Origin: Halomonas huangheensis
Lineage (GTDB): Bacteria > Pseudomonadota > Gammaproteobacteria > Pseudomonadales > Halomonadaceae
Length of the DNA stretch: 64,000 nucleotides
Assembly: GCF_001431725.1 (NCBI RefSeq)
Contig: NZ_CP013106.1
Span: forward strand, 4,340,001-4,404,000
Direction: 5' to 3'
This document shows positions 7,109 to 15,515 of this stretch, piece after piece. Position numbers and translations under genes: made by a program. The notes under the pieces are model-generated. The model saw only the letters and a program-made list of their open reading frames with translations, ran no database searches and was not told where the DNA came from. The stretch's first letter is position 1. Each line of letters opens with the position of its first letter.

Positions 7109-8539
7109 TTATTGCCCTTCGACCGGCGCACCACGACCATCCAGCTCGCTACGCGGACTGTCGGATTCGTTCTGCATGGAACCGCCGGCACGGTTGGCCG
7201 CTCGCTGGAGTGCTGACATCGCGGCACTGCTGGCCAGTGACTTACGGATTTCCATCTCGCTCTGCAGCAACTCGATGTCCCGATTGAAGGCATCGACCTT
7301 GCGATCCAGCGCTGTCATCCCTTCCTGGTTGTTCTCGATGCCCGGATCACTTGTGCCAGCAATCAAGGCTCTTCGCGCCCACATCGCCTTGGTGAGGGTT
7401 CTGGCCAACGCCATCTCACTGGCAAGACGCTGTGCCAGCAATGGTCCCTGGGGATCGGAGCGCATCGCCTCGATCACGCCTCGCGACACAGCAAGGCCAC
7501 TACCTGCTGAAACATCATTCAGCTTGTCCTGGGTAATTTCGCCGCCATTCAGCATGTCGACCAGATTCTCGTGGATACTTTGCTGTTCTTCCTCGAGCTC
7601 ACGGATCAACCCGGTGCCGGCAACGCTCTCGGATTTCTCGCATCCATCGCAGGACCGCAGCTCGGTATCGCCGACGATCTTTTTGGTCCACTCGGCGGCT
7701 TCCTCGGGGGAGCCCCAAATGGTGCACATGCCGCCCATACAATCGCTGCCACTCCCGGCACCGCCACCACCGCTGCCACCGGCAATACCGCCTCCACCCA
7801 CCCAGTCACCATTGGAAGTAGAGACCGATCCCCAGCCTCCTCCTCCACCCGAAACAGTCTCATTCGATGTCGTATCGGTGCGGCCATGAAGCAGGTTGTA
7901 ACCGGCTTTGGCCGTATCCTCGACAACACGCAAGGGCGCCTGGCCGCTGCCACCACGTTTCTGACCACCCACCCAGGTGCGGCCAGCGTTGCCGGCCTCA
8001 GCCTCAGCTTCCTCTTGAGCTGCCACAGCATCAGGATTTGAGCTCGCGATGTCCTGCCAGTTTTCCGCCATGGCGCTCTGCTGCATTTGCCCCCCGACCG
8101 TCGCATCGGCCAGGGCCTCGGACATGCGCTGGCAGGAGAGCTTCGACTTGTCGAAGTCCATTCGCCCCTGCAGGACGCCGTTGGTCAGGAGGTCATAGAG
8201 AGCGGGATTGGATCGTTGGATGATCATCGCCGGCAGACTGGCCACTGCGCCGGTGGCGTTCTGAACGACATCCCCCATCATGTTCTGGAAGCCATTGGTC
8301 AGGCCATTGAGCTGATTGCTGACTGTCGCGCCGATATCGAAATTGCCGCAGGTGGCGTCAACGTTCCAGCTGACCCCCATCCCATTCATCCTCGGGTCGT
8401 GTCCCAGCCCTGCAGACGCGCCGAAGGGGGCCGCGCCCCCAATGTCGTAGTAGAGCCGATCAGCGGATTGCGCCTGAGCCAGTAGCGGAGTGACCAGCGC
8501 CACCGAGAGCGTCAGGCTCTGAAGGATCTGTCGTTTCAT
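7109..8539 (-). CDS. ICE transfer protein, TIGR03755 family
   Basis: This 476-residue periplasmic protein has a signal peptide (MKRQILQSLTLSVALVTPLL, cleaved near AQA) followed by DRLYYDIGGAAPFGAS, typical of the TIGR03755 family. The middle is Gly/Ser-rich (about residues 225-255) and contains CMGGMCTIWG and CDGCEKS cysteine pairs, which probably form disulfides; the DsbC-like protein of this ICE is a plausible partner. The C-terminus is helical. In this class it lies between the TraU-like TIGR03756 protein and TraG and is thought to be a TraH-like mating-pair component. Confidence 0.85.
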   Translation of the reverse strand: MKRQILQSLTLSVALVTPLLAQAQSADRLYYDIGGAAPFGASAGLGHDPRMNGMGVSWNVDATCGNFDIGATVSNQLNGLTNGFQNMMGDVVQNATGAVASLPAMIIQRSNPALYDLLTNGVLQGRMDFDKSKLSCQRMSEALADATVGGQMQQSAMAENWQDIASSNPDAVAAQEEAEAEAGNAGRTWVGGQKRGGSGQAPLRVVEDTAKAGYNLLHGRTDTTSNETVSGGGGGWGSVSTSNGDWVGGGGIAGGSGGGGAGSGSDCMGGMCTIWGSPEEAAEWTKKIVGDTELRSCDGCEKSESVAGTGLIRELEEEQQSIHENLVDMLNGGEITQDKLNDVSAGSGLAVSRGVIEAMRSDPQGPLLAQRLASEMALARTLTKAMWARRALIAGTSDPGIENNQEGMTALDRKVDAFNRDIELLQSEMEIRKSLASSAAMSALQRAANRAGGSMQNESDSPRSELDGRGAPVEGQ

Positions 8540-8542
8540 GGC

Positions 8543-9493
8543 TTACTCTCCGGTGAAATACAGCAGTTCTTGCCCCCGGACCGCACAACACCGATAGGGA
8601 CGCCACAGCGCCCAGGCGTAATTGCCGGGATCCTGGAGTTGATGGCTTTCGCCCCCATCCGGGAAAATCGAGCAGGACATGCTCATGTTGGGTTCCAGTT
8701 GTTGCCACTTGTGCGTGTCTGGATCCCCTTCCATGACAGGGTCAGGTGCCCACTTACCCGCGGCAGGATTGTCAGTAGGGGCCAGCGGCATGTAGACGTG
8801 CGGCTGCCCATTGCGTGTTACGACATCCGCCGCACGCTGAGCGGTGGTGGCAGCGGCTTTATAGTCATGCGGCTGGGAGACGAAACCGCTGCGCGGATAG
8901 ATCGGGCTCCAGAGATCCCCCACCGTGCCCATCTCTCGCATTCCCGGTGTCAGCGCCTCGGGATAGGCCATCTCGGGGAGGGATGAGCGCCAGGCCAATG
9001 CATCCAGTGTCGACAGGAAATACGGGGTATAGGGCAGCACATCGCTTTCGCAGGAATACCCGAAAGAACTGAGCATCCGGTAGAAAACCGCGCCCCCAGG
9101 GTGGCCAATGGCGTCGGTATTCTTGAACCTGGTGTTGGAGTGGCGGCTATCGGCTTCCTCCGTCGCACGGCCACCGCCCGTAGCATCCCCTGTTGGTGGT
9201 GACAGCATTGCCACCTCGCTCCAGGGGTTGTCACCGGTATTCTCGTAGGACGACACCACCAGCTCGGGGATGAAATGTTTCACACGCGTCGAGGTGCGCA
9301 CGGTACAGCCATATGGAGTGCAATAGAGCCAGGCACAGATGCCGATGACCTGGTACTCGAGACACGAAGTGCTCAACGAAGACTCGGCGATCTCGGGTGT
9401 GGTGAGCGCGCGCGCCTGGGGAGCCGTCGTCGTGCTGGCCATCCCGATTGTCAGAGCAACGGCCATGGACAGGGAGGTGAACGTCCGCATCAT
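8543..9493 (-). CDS. TraU-like ICE transfer protein, TIGR03756 family
   Basis: This 316-residue exported protein has a signal peptide ending around QARA, then SCLEYQVIGICAWLYCTPYG, a cysteine-rich motif shared with TraU. Further cysteines (YSCESDVLPY, MSCSIFP, YRCCAVRG) suggest several disulfides. TraU acts in pilus assembly and mating-pair formation in the periplasm. Its ATG overlaps the stop of TIGR03757 (ATGA), and TIGR03755 follows after 3 nt, so the genes are translationally linked. Confidence 0.87.
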   Translation of the reverse strand: MMRTFTSLSMAVALTIGMASTTTAPQARALTTPEIAESSLSTSCLEYQVIGICAWLYCTPYGCTVRTSTRVKHFIPELVVSSYENTGDNPWSEVAMLSPPTGDATGGGRATEEADSRHSNTRFKNTDAIGHPGGAVFYRMLSSFGYSCESDVLPYTPYFLSTLDALAWRSSLPEMAYPEALTPGMREMGTVGDLWSPIYPRSGFVSQPHDYKAAATTAQRAADVVTRNGQPHVYMPLAPTDNPAAGKWAPDPVMEGDPDTHKWQQLEPNMSMSCSIFPDGGESHQLQDPGNYAWALWRPYRCCAVRGQELLYFTGE

Positions 9494-9945
9494 TGGTCGA
9501 CTCCATCCTGTGGGGAGTATTCACCGATTGCCCTATCGATCTCCTCGAGGGCGACACGGACTTCGGGTTCGCCGTACACGACATAGCGTCCATCGAGGAC
9601 GACTGCTGGAACCTTCTCGATACCGAGCATCCAGGCGCGTGCGACGCCGGTATAGATCTCGCCATAGCGTTTCAGGGTGGCCTGCCACTCTGGGCCGCTC
9701 ATGCGGGATTGAAGGACCTGTTTCGCACGATCAGGATCCGCAGGCAGGTCTCGCGAGATCTGGGCATCGAGCCTGGCCGGTGCATCCAGTTCAACCACGG
9801 CAGCCGACGCCGGCGCGTTGATGATGGGCTCGCCAGCCACGGTAAATACCTCGACGCCGGCATACGCCACACCACCCCATGTCAGGGCAGTAACGATGCT
9901 GCAGGCACACAGGACGGCGCGTGGCCGCAAATTGGGGATTGGCAT
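9490..9945 (-). CDS. ICE transfer protein, TIGR03757 family (DUF1525)
   Basis: This 151-residue exported protein has the signal peptide LCACSIVTALTWGGVAYAG followed by VEVFTVAGEPI, the usual opening of DUF1525. The C-terminal VPAVVLDGRYVVYGEPEVR is a thioredoxin-like beta strand region, similar to the end of TrbC-like proteins. It is the first gene of the operon ending in TraG. A TTTAACATTC box 65 nt before its start matches boxes before five other ICE operons, which argues that a promoter lies there and that the AT-rich cargo upstream is not its driver. Confidence 0.87.
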   Translation of the reverse strand: MPIPNLRPRAVLCACSIVTALTWGGVAYAGVEVFTVAGEPIINAPASAAVVELDAPARLDAQISRDLPADPDRAKQVLQSRMSGPEWQATLKRYGEIYTGVARAWMLGIEKVPAVVLDGRYVVYGEPEVRVALEEIDRAIGEYSPQDGVDQ

Positions 9946-10009
9946 AGCTCGACTTCCACGGCGATATCAGCGTTCAGGTGTACCGGGAAGCCAAAGGCGA
10001 GGCAGTAGA

Positions 10010-10019
10010 GAATGTTAAA
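10010..10019 (-). promoter_or_regulatory. Shared ICE operon box (TIGR03757 operon)
   Basis: The minus strand reads TTTAACATTC, 65 nt before the ATG at 9945. It overlaps the stop codon of the broken recombinase frame. About 17 nt upstream, CAGAAACCC resembles CAAGAAACCC in the pilL copy. It is one of six such boxes, each at nearly the same distance from a first start codon. Confidence 0.6.
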
Positions 10020-10484
10020 TGGATCGGGTAGGGTTTCTGATGGAGGAAAGGACGGTCATCGTCTCGTGGTTCAGCAGTTCTTCGATTCGGACCTCGCCCA
10101 TGAGCCGCCAGTCTTTCTCGGCCCTTTCCGGGGCCTCCAGATAGAGGTTGTCAGACACCTTCGGGGTGTGGCCGCCGGGTCTTGGCCGGACAGGGTGAAC
10201 AGCCGGTTCTCAAACGTCTTGCGAAGTCGCATGATGTTGAGCTTCAGAGGCTTGCCGTCGGCATCGTTTATCTGATGCCGGTCGAGAAATACCTTAATAC
10301 CTGAGGCGAGAGTACCTGGCCTCAGGCGACATTTCTCCCCGGCGCTACGAGAGGAGCGGCTCTCGTAGACAAACAACGACTCAGGGTAGTTGCTCAACTG
10401 TCGTGGCAGGTGGTTGTTAAAAAAGACTCCTAGATAGCCAAGAACGATTGAGTGATTCTTCAACCTATCTAGTAGCCCTTTCAT
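10015..10484 (-). pseudogene. Tyrosine recombinase, C-terminal remnant, frameshifted
   Basis: The first part (10484 to about 10170) reads as the catalytic C-terminus of a large tyrosine recombinase: GTLASGIKVFLDRH, then LNIMRLRKTFENRL, equivalent to the LRHTFATR box. After DPAAT the frame shifts. The continuation, GHTPKVSDNLYLEAPERAEK (GHT box and catalytic-Tyr region), is in the next frame and ends at 10015. A handful of residues are missing at the break, so a small deletion caused it. The remaining frame starts inside the end of the membrane-protein gene, and about 400 or more N-terminal residues of a full recombinase are absent. Confidence 0.75.
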
Positions 10485-12180
10485 CAGCCAAGCTAGGATC
10501 TATGTCGAGGCAGTCGTATTGGGGCTCGAGTCTTAGGCCCTCGGCAGGAAATGTCTTTACGATCTTAAGGTTATTGTGGTCGTAGCTTAGACTGTCAACA
10601 AGGCAGTCTTCTGCAACGCGAGGGGTGTACTCATATAGCCATGCGTAGTTCTTTTTCGTCCAGGAAAGAATTGCCTTGTGCAGGGCGCGACTTTCCTTAT
10701 CATAGTTACCCCTTCTTAAGTTGAGCCCCATCACATTCAGGCAGAAGCCGAGAATCTTCGCCCCTTTAAAGTTTGGAAATTTCTTCATGTTTACGACTTC
10801 ATTGTAAAGGAGTCGGCGAACCTTGAACATTACCACCCTACCAGCAGAATTATTCAGGTGACCGAGATTAAAAAGTTCCCCCCAGACTGAGTTGTGCTGG
10901 ATCACCCAACACTCCCACCTCGGCGACTTTACATTTGAAGATGCAAAAATTACTTCAAATACCATGCTCGCAAGGAGGTCATAGAAAGATTCTCTTGCTG
11001 GAGTGCTGTTCTCTCGAACCCGGAGTGTTAGACCCTCCGGCACCCCTTTTTTGTCTAATACTTCAGTCGCTTTCCAGATGAATTCCACAATGACTCGAAG
11101 GCGGCTAATTATATCGCCTTCCCAAGTTATTCCAGCCACCCCATTGAGTTTATAAAGGTCAAATAGTGCATGCTCGATGTACCTTTTAGTGCCATATAGC
11201 ACAGAAGAGTGTTCACGGAAGTGATTTTCTACGTAGTCTTGGAGTGTGATTAGAACAACTCGGCAGTAAGCTTCAAATTGATCGGCATCCCATTTCATGC
11301 TTCCTATAACATCGGGGTCCAAGGGGGTCCTGATAATACTAACCATGCTATGGTTGGCGAAAATAGCCTGACTGAGGGGCTTGTGATGGCCAATTAGTCC
11401 CGATTCGTAAGCTTCTGCTTCGTTATATAGAAAGGAGTCTTTGCTATTTATTGCCTCACTCACTATGTTTTTTGCGAAAATTTCTACTTGAATTCCGTAT
11501 TTTTTTGACGCCCCTATCTCTTGAAATATTGCTAGAGCTGTGATTGGAGATGACTCGACAATGACTCGGCAGAATCGTTTGTTTGCAATCAGTAGCAGCA
11601 GATCATTCGCATACGCCTCTACTTTAGGCGGGGCTGGTTCCGATACGCTATTGTCCTCGTGAAAGTGACGGATCGGATCTCTATCGCTTGCGTGGCGTAC
11701 TAGGGACCTAGCCGAATACGTGAGTTCATCAGCGATGACAGCCAACTCGGTTGCTGCGCCCTTCAAGATGAAACGATAAAGTGTTTGAGCAAAACGCTCA
11801 GCATTCCGTTTTCCGTATTTTGGGGGCTTGATGAAGGCAAACCAAGCCCAAGCAAGAAATGTAAAAAGGAACAGACCAGCCAAGATGGCCTGCCACGTCG
11901 CAGGGGTCAAAAGGATGCCCTGTGGAACCAACCATTGCTCAGCACGCCATAGGTCTGTCAACAGAGTTAGTCCACCTATTGCAGCGACTATGAAAAATGT
12001 GAGCCTCTGAAGTGGTATGGGGGCTACTCTGACGCGGAATCGGTAGCGAACGTCGGCGATAGTCCAAGCCAGCACCATGAGGGCTAAGCCGGCAAGGAAC
12101 TCGGAGAATCGGAAGAGTGTGGGGCCACTGACATCAAGTGGGGTGAAACATACTCCCAGGAAGCAATTCTCAGTTGACAC
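10465..12180 (-). CDS. Large membrane protein of unknown function, AT-rich cargo
   Basis: This 571-residue protein has three predicted N-terminal membrane helices (about residues 25-41, 58-75 and 92-112) followed by a long cytoplasmic part of some 450 residues without a family I recognise. The middle part (about 200-300) reads like an alpha/beta fold (RFCRVIVESSPITALAIFQE) and the rest is mostly helical. Its AT content is far above that of the flanking transfer genes. It sits between two transfer operons with a recombinase remnant directly behind it, the layout of an inserted cargo module. A sensor or defence role is possible but only a guess. Confidence 0.65.
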   Translation of the reverse strand: MSTENCFLGVCFTPLDVSGPTLFRFSEFLAGLALMVLAWTIADVRYRFRVRVAPIPLQRLTFFIVAAIGGLTLLTDLWRAEQWLVPQGILLTPATWQAILAGLFLFTFLAWAWFAFIKPPKYGKRNAERFAQTLYRFILKGAATELAVIADELTYSARSLVRHASDRDPIRHFHEDNSVSEPAPPKVEAYANDLLLLIANKRFCRVIVESSPITALAIFQEIGASKKYGIQVEIFAKNIVSEAINSKDSFLYNEAEAYESGLIGHHKPLSQAIFANHSMVSIIRTPLDPDVIGSMKWDADQFEAYCRVVLITLQDYVENHFREHSSVLYGTKRYIEHALFDLYKLNGVAGITWEGDIISRLRVIVEFIWKATEVLDKKGVPEGLTLRVRENSTPARESFYDLLASMVFEVIFASSNVKSPRWECWVIQHNSVWGELFNLGHLNNSAGRVVMFKVRRLLYNEVVNMKKFPNFKGAKILGFCLNVMGLNLRRGNYDKESRALHKAILSWTKKNYAWLYEYTPRVAEDCLVDSLSYDHNNLKIVKTFPAEGLRLEPQYDCLDIDPSLADERATR

Positions 12181-12273
12181 TGATAATTTCCTATTCCTTG
12201 ATAAAGTTTTGGGGCCACTCCAATGGCTTTAACACGGAAGAAAGACCCACACAAACCACTTTAGCAAGATGTA

Positions 12274-12792
12274 TCACCTAAGCAAGCGGTAATCATCCGC
12301 TTTCCCTCCGCGAGGAACACCAGCTTTAGTGACAGCGACGGGATAGAAGGCACGAAACTCCCTGTGGCAAGGTTTGTTCAGCGTCAAAAGATGGCTTAGG
12401 TAATAGGCATCCAGGGAACGAGTCACTGCAACGCATCCTTCATCCCCGTTTGGGAACGAGGTACTACCCAGTACATAGATACTGAGCCCCTTGCCTGGCT
12501 CCCAGTCATTCCTATCATCATTCTCAAACTCGCTATCAATTCTCCAGCACTCGATTTCCGTGTCTGCTGGCCATGTCTCTGCCAAGTTGGCGAATTCTGG
12601 AGAGGCCATCCCAAAATCGGATCGACGCGTGACGTAATGGGGAGTGATGGCGAATGTCTGCCACCAGAAGCCCTCGGCCCCGGTTCGCAACCAGGTCCAG
12701 AGCCGGTGAATCTCAGGGATATAAACAGTTTCCGGTACTGCTATCCCACTGGGGCGAATAGAGAATAAAGGCGACGTCGACTCATCATTCAT
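12274..12792 (-). CDS. Hypothetical protein at the end of the mating-pore operon
   Basis: This 172-residue soluble protein contains WTWLRTGAEGFWWQTFAITP and ends GGKADDYRLLR. No family is recognised. Its start overlaps the DsbC-like gene stop as ATGA, so it belongs to the operon that begins with RAQPRD. Many Trp and acidic residues and no signal peptide suggest a cytoplasmic protein. Confidence 0.65.
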   Translation of the reverse strand: MNDESTSPLFSIRPSGIAVPETVYIPEIHRLWTWLRTGAEGFWWQTFAITPHYVTRRSDFGMASPEFANLAETWPADTEIECWRIDSEFENDDRNDWEPGKGLSIYVLGSTSFPNGDEGCVAVTRSLDAYYLSHLLTLNKPCHREFRAFYPVAVTKAGVPRGGKADDYRLLR

Positions 12793-13550
12793 GACCCGGC
12801 CCCCTTGATCGCCTGAACGATCTGCTCAGCTGGTACAAACCCCTCCCCCATCTCCCCATTCGGCAGCACAATGGTCGGTGTACCCGTCACTCCAAATCGC
12901 TGTCCCAGCTGAAATCCGCCCTCAACTACGTCCTGACAACTCTGTGATGGTGAGACACTGAGTGATTGCCCCTTGAACGCTGACGTCATGGCGTTTTCGG
13001 GAGATTCAGAACATATCACTTGCGCCAGTTGACGTGCGGCTGGGGACTGGCTGCCGGCACGCGGGAACGGCACGTAGTGAACCGTGATGCCGGCAGCCGT
13101 CAGCTGGTCAATCTGCTGATGCAGCATCTGGCAATAGGGACAGGTCGTATCCGTGAATACGGCAATCTCGCCAAGGTCATCTCCCTGGGCGGGGTATGTC
13201 ACCAGACTTTCCTCAGAAACATCCTGCAACTGGTCCAACCGCTCTTGACGGTTGCGCTGTTCGGTGACGTTGATAAGCCCCTCTGGAGCGTTGTCGTAGA
13301 GATACCCCACCACCATGTGACGCCCCTGAGCGTCGCTGTAGAAGGTGTCTCCATTGCGCAGCCGTACCTCGTATATCGGCCCCTCGAGGTCGACACGATG
13401 AACGGACTCGGGGGTGATGGCCTGACCATTGATGGTGAAATCATCCAGCGCCTCCGGCACATCGTCCCCTGATGCCGCCAGGCTCATTGTCGAAGCCATC
13501 ATGACCATGGCGGCAGCGGTAGGGATCAGGCCGTTCAGTTGACGTTTCAT
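12789..13550 (-). CDS. DsbC-like thiol:disulfide isomerase
   Basis: This 253-residue periplasmic protein has a signal peptide (MKRQLNGLIPTAAAMVMMAS), a DsbC-type N-terminal dimerisation domain (about 30-105, including IYEVRLRNGDTFYSDAQGRH) and a thioredoxin domain with the active site CPYC in FTDTTCPYCQMLHQQI. The cis-Pro loop is VTGTPTIVLPNG. It begins at the ATG at 13550, overlapping the preceding gene by 4 nt. In conjugation systems such proteins fold cysteine-rich pore proteins; here TIGR03756 and TIGR03755 are the obvious clients. Confidence 0.9.
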   Translation of the reverse strand: MKRQLNGLIPTAAAMVMMASTMSLAASGDDVPEALDDFTINGQAITPESVHRVDLEGPIYEVRLRNGDTFYSDAQGRHMVVGYLYDNAPEGLINVTEQRNRQERLDQLQDVSEESLVTYPAQGDDLGEIAVFTDTTCPYCQMLHQQIDQLTAAGITVHYVPFPRAGSQSPAARQLAQVICSESPENAMTSAFKGQSLSVSPSQSCQDVVEGGFQLGQRFGVTGTPTIVLPNGEMGEGFVPAEQIVQAIKGAGS

Positions 13551-14200
13551 CGCAGCGCCTCCAGGCAGGAGTGAGCGGACTCTCCTCCATAGGTGTGAAT
13601 GGTCCAGCAATCATTGAGGGTGATCGCAGGAAGCGTCAGGGACTCCTGGATGTCGAGAAAGCGACACCCCTCGCGTATCGACTCATGGACATGTGCTCGC
13701 CGTGTTGGAGAAATCCCCTGATGCTTCAAACGAGAAAACCGATTGCGGCCAATTTCGGGTGTAGGGTGCCCTTCACCGGCGAATTCGCTCTGAGCCCACC
13801 AGTTGGCCACGTCCATCGAGTAGGTTCGTCCTTCTCCCTCTTCAAAAGTCAGCTCGATACGGTGTTCGATCTGAAACCGGCCGGGTGGCAGGTTCTCTAC
13901 GGCAACGGACCAATGGAATACGACTTCTCCCGCTGTGAGATCTGGCGGGAGTGTGATGAGCTCCCCGAGCTGACATTCCGAGGATCCCCCCACGTAATAC
14001 AATCCATTGGGATAGGGCTGACGGATGACCCAACCACCGTCAGGGCTGACGGGTTCCTTCATCCAGCTGGTTGTGACGCTCAGGGTGATGTCCTCAGCGG
14101 TTAACTTGTCAAAGGGGTCTGCCTGCAGGACCGGCAGCAAGTGAAGTGTTCGTTCACGCGCATCGGCGTTCACGGTGTCGAAGACCTGGATTTCTGACAT
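13547..14200 (-). CDS. Hypothetical protein of the mating-pore operon
   Basis: This 217-residue protein has no signal peptide or membrane segment. It is beta-rich with many acidic residues (VTTSWMKEPVSPDGGWVIRQ, VVFHWSVAVENLPPGRFQIE). No family is recognised. It overlaps DUF2726 by 31 nt and the DsbC-like gene by 4 nt, so it is part of the same transcript. It may be an accessory gene gained by this ICE, since I do not recall it from the standard gene order. Confidence 0.65.
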   Translation of the reverse strand: MSEIQVFDTVNADARERTLHLLPVLQADPFDKLTAEDITLSVTTSWMKEPVSPDGGWVIRQPYPNGLYYVGGSSECQLGELITLPPDLTAGEVVFHWSVAVENLPPGRFQIEHRIELTFEEGEGRTYSMDVANWWAQSEFAGEGHPTPEIGRNRFSRLKHQGISPTRRAHVHESIREGCRFLDIQESLTLPAITLNDCWTIHTYGGESAHSCLEALR

Positions 14201-14748
14201 ACCACCGATCCTTCTTCCGGGGGCGTGAGATGGAGATGGGGAGCAAGTTGAGCGCGGATCTCTTGAACGTCGTATCGTCCACGGGCGGGAAAGCGCACCA
14301 GCGGGATACCCGCTGAAGCAAAGGCCCGATCCACAAATCGGTCGCGACGCTTCCTGTCGGCACGACCATGCGTGCGATCGTCGAGCTCGATCGCGATGAG
14401 AATTCGTCCGCCTCGAGGTTCACAAAGCACCAGATCGACGTGCTTTGAACTGATCAGGCGGAAGTAACGCCACCAGCGCTGGTCGCGAGCGTGGCGTTTG
14501 CGAAAACGGACCCGCAGTACATCGGCAATACGCACCTTGCAGGCAATCAAGACGGTGGATCCCACTGCCCGAGATACCGCGCTATAGAACGCCTGCTCGG
14601 CCGGAGAATTGAGCGTAGGTTGGCGAACATAGGGCAGCGCTCCCCTCCTCAACCGCCAGAAGACCAGTGAGAGCAGGACATGGAGGACAACCAGCGCCAG
14701 GAGCCCCAGTATAACGGCCATCAGGAGATCAACGGCTTCGGCAGTCAA
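14170..14748 (-). CDS. DUF2726 nuclease-fold protein with membrane anchor
   Basis: This 192-residue protein has an N-terminal membrane helix (LLMAVILGLLALVVLHVLLS) and a DUF2726 domain (about 50-180): LNSPAEQAFYSAVSRAVGS, HVDLVLCEPRGGRILIAIEL and GIPLVRFPARGRYDVQEIRA. DUF2726 is related to restriction-endonuclease-like folds: VDLVL then IAIELD gives the D...ExD-type core. Whether it cuts DNA is unknown. Its place inside a mating-pore operon, 4-nt overlap with the upstream membrane protein, is notable because a membrane-anchored nuclease could act on transferred or incoming DNA. Confidence 0.8.
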   Translation of the reverse strand: MTAEAVDLLMAVILGLLALVVLHVLLSLVFWRLRRGALPYVRQPTLNSPAEQAFYSAVSRAVGSTVLIACKVRIADVLRVRFRKRHARDQRWWRYFRLISSKHVDLVLCEPRGGRILIAIELDDRTHGRADRKRRDRFVDRAFASAGIPLVRFPARGRYDVQEIRAQLAPHLHLTPPEEGSVVCQKSRSSTP

Positions 14749-15515
14749 TTGAGAATCTCCTGCCGCGCTGCGTCATCAGAGAAGACGTCACCGCCCAGGG
14801 CAAACGCAAAGGCGACCACAACGGCCAGGATTGGGGTGGCGAGTAGAGACAGCACCGGAATGAACAACGCCACCACCGACATCACGACAAGAAGGCATCC
14901 AGAGATCACCGCCAGTGGCGTCATCGGCATCCACTCCATCAGCGGCCAGACCACTATCAGACGCACCAACGCTCGCAGCGTCAGTCGATGTGTCATCACG
15001 AGGTATCCGGCGTACAGTGCCCAGCGTCCCAGCACCAGGAACAGCCCCATGAAGACCAACATGCCGACGTGCGCCTCATGCCAGGCCGCCAGGACAAGGG
15101 GCTGGCCATTTTCCGGCATGGGAGGTGGGGGCGACGCCAAGTCGAAGTTCCCGATGTGCTGCACCAGAGTAATGAGAAGTTCCAGGAACACCCCTGCCAA
15201 CGCAAAGACCACCATGACCAGCAGCACCCAACCAATCAGCATCAGCAACAGCTGCACCAGCCCCCGGATATCCTCCACGAAACGCCATCGATCCCCTGTA
15301 GGGCGTCGGCTCAGTGCCGTCGCCCACACCTGCAACGTGAATGCGACCAGCGGAAACACCCACCACAGTGGTGAGCTGAGCTGAAGCGTCTGGCCGTAAA
15401 TCAATGTCAGAGCCAGGGAGACGGCGATCAGAGCCGGTGAGCGAAGCACCATCACGACAGCTGTTTTTACGGCGGCCTGGATCCGGGATAATTCTCGGCG
15501 TGTGAATGCTTTCAT
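14745..15515 (-). CDS. Integral membrane protein of the mating-pore operon
   Basis: This 256-residue protein has about six predicted membrane helices, including VVMVLRSPALIAVSLALTLI, LLMLIGWVLLVMVVFALAGV and ILAVVVAFAFALGGDVFSDD. It lies between the VirB4-like ATPase and DUF2726, overlapping both by 4 nt. The function is unknown. Position suggests a component or partner of the transfer ATPase at the inner membrane. Confidence 0.7.
   Translation of the reverse strand: MKAFTRRELSRIQAAVKTAVVMVLRSPALIAVSLALTLIYGQTLQLSSPLWWVFPLVAFTLQVWATALSRRPTGDRWRFVEDIRGLVQLLLMLIGWVLLVMVVFALAGVFLELLITLVQHIGNFDLASPPPPMPENGQPLVLAAWHEAHVGMLVFMGLFLVLGRWALYAGYLVMTHRLTLRALVRLIVVWPLMEWMPMTPLAVISGCLLVVMSVVALFIPVLSLLATPILAVVVAFAFALGGDVFSDDAARQEILN

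Noticed and set aside
7571..8041. Long plus-strand open frames opposite TIGR03755
   Set aside because: They are mirror frames of a Gly/Ser-rich minus-strand gene with no ribosome sites and unlikely composition.
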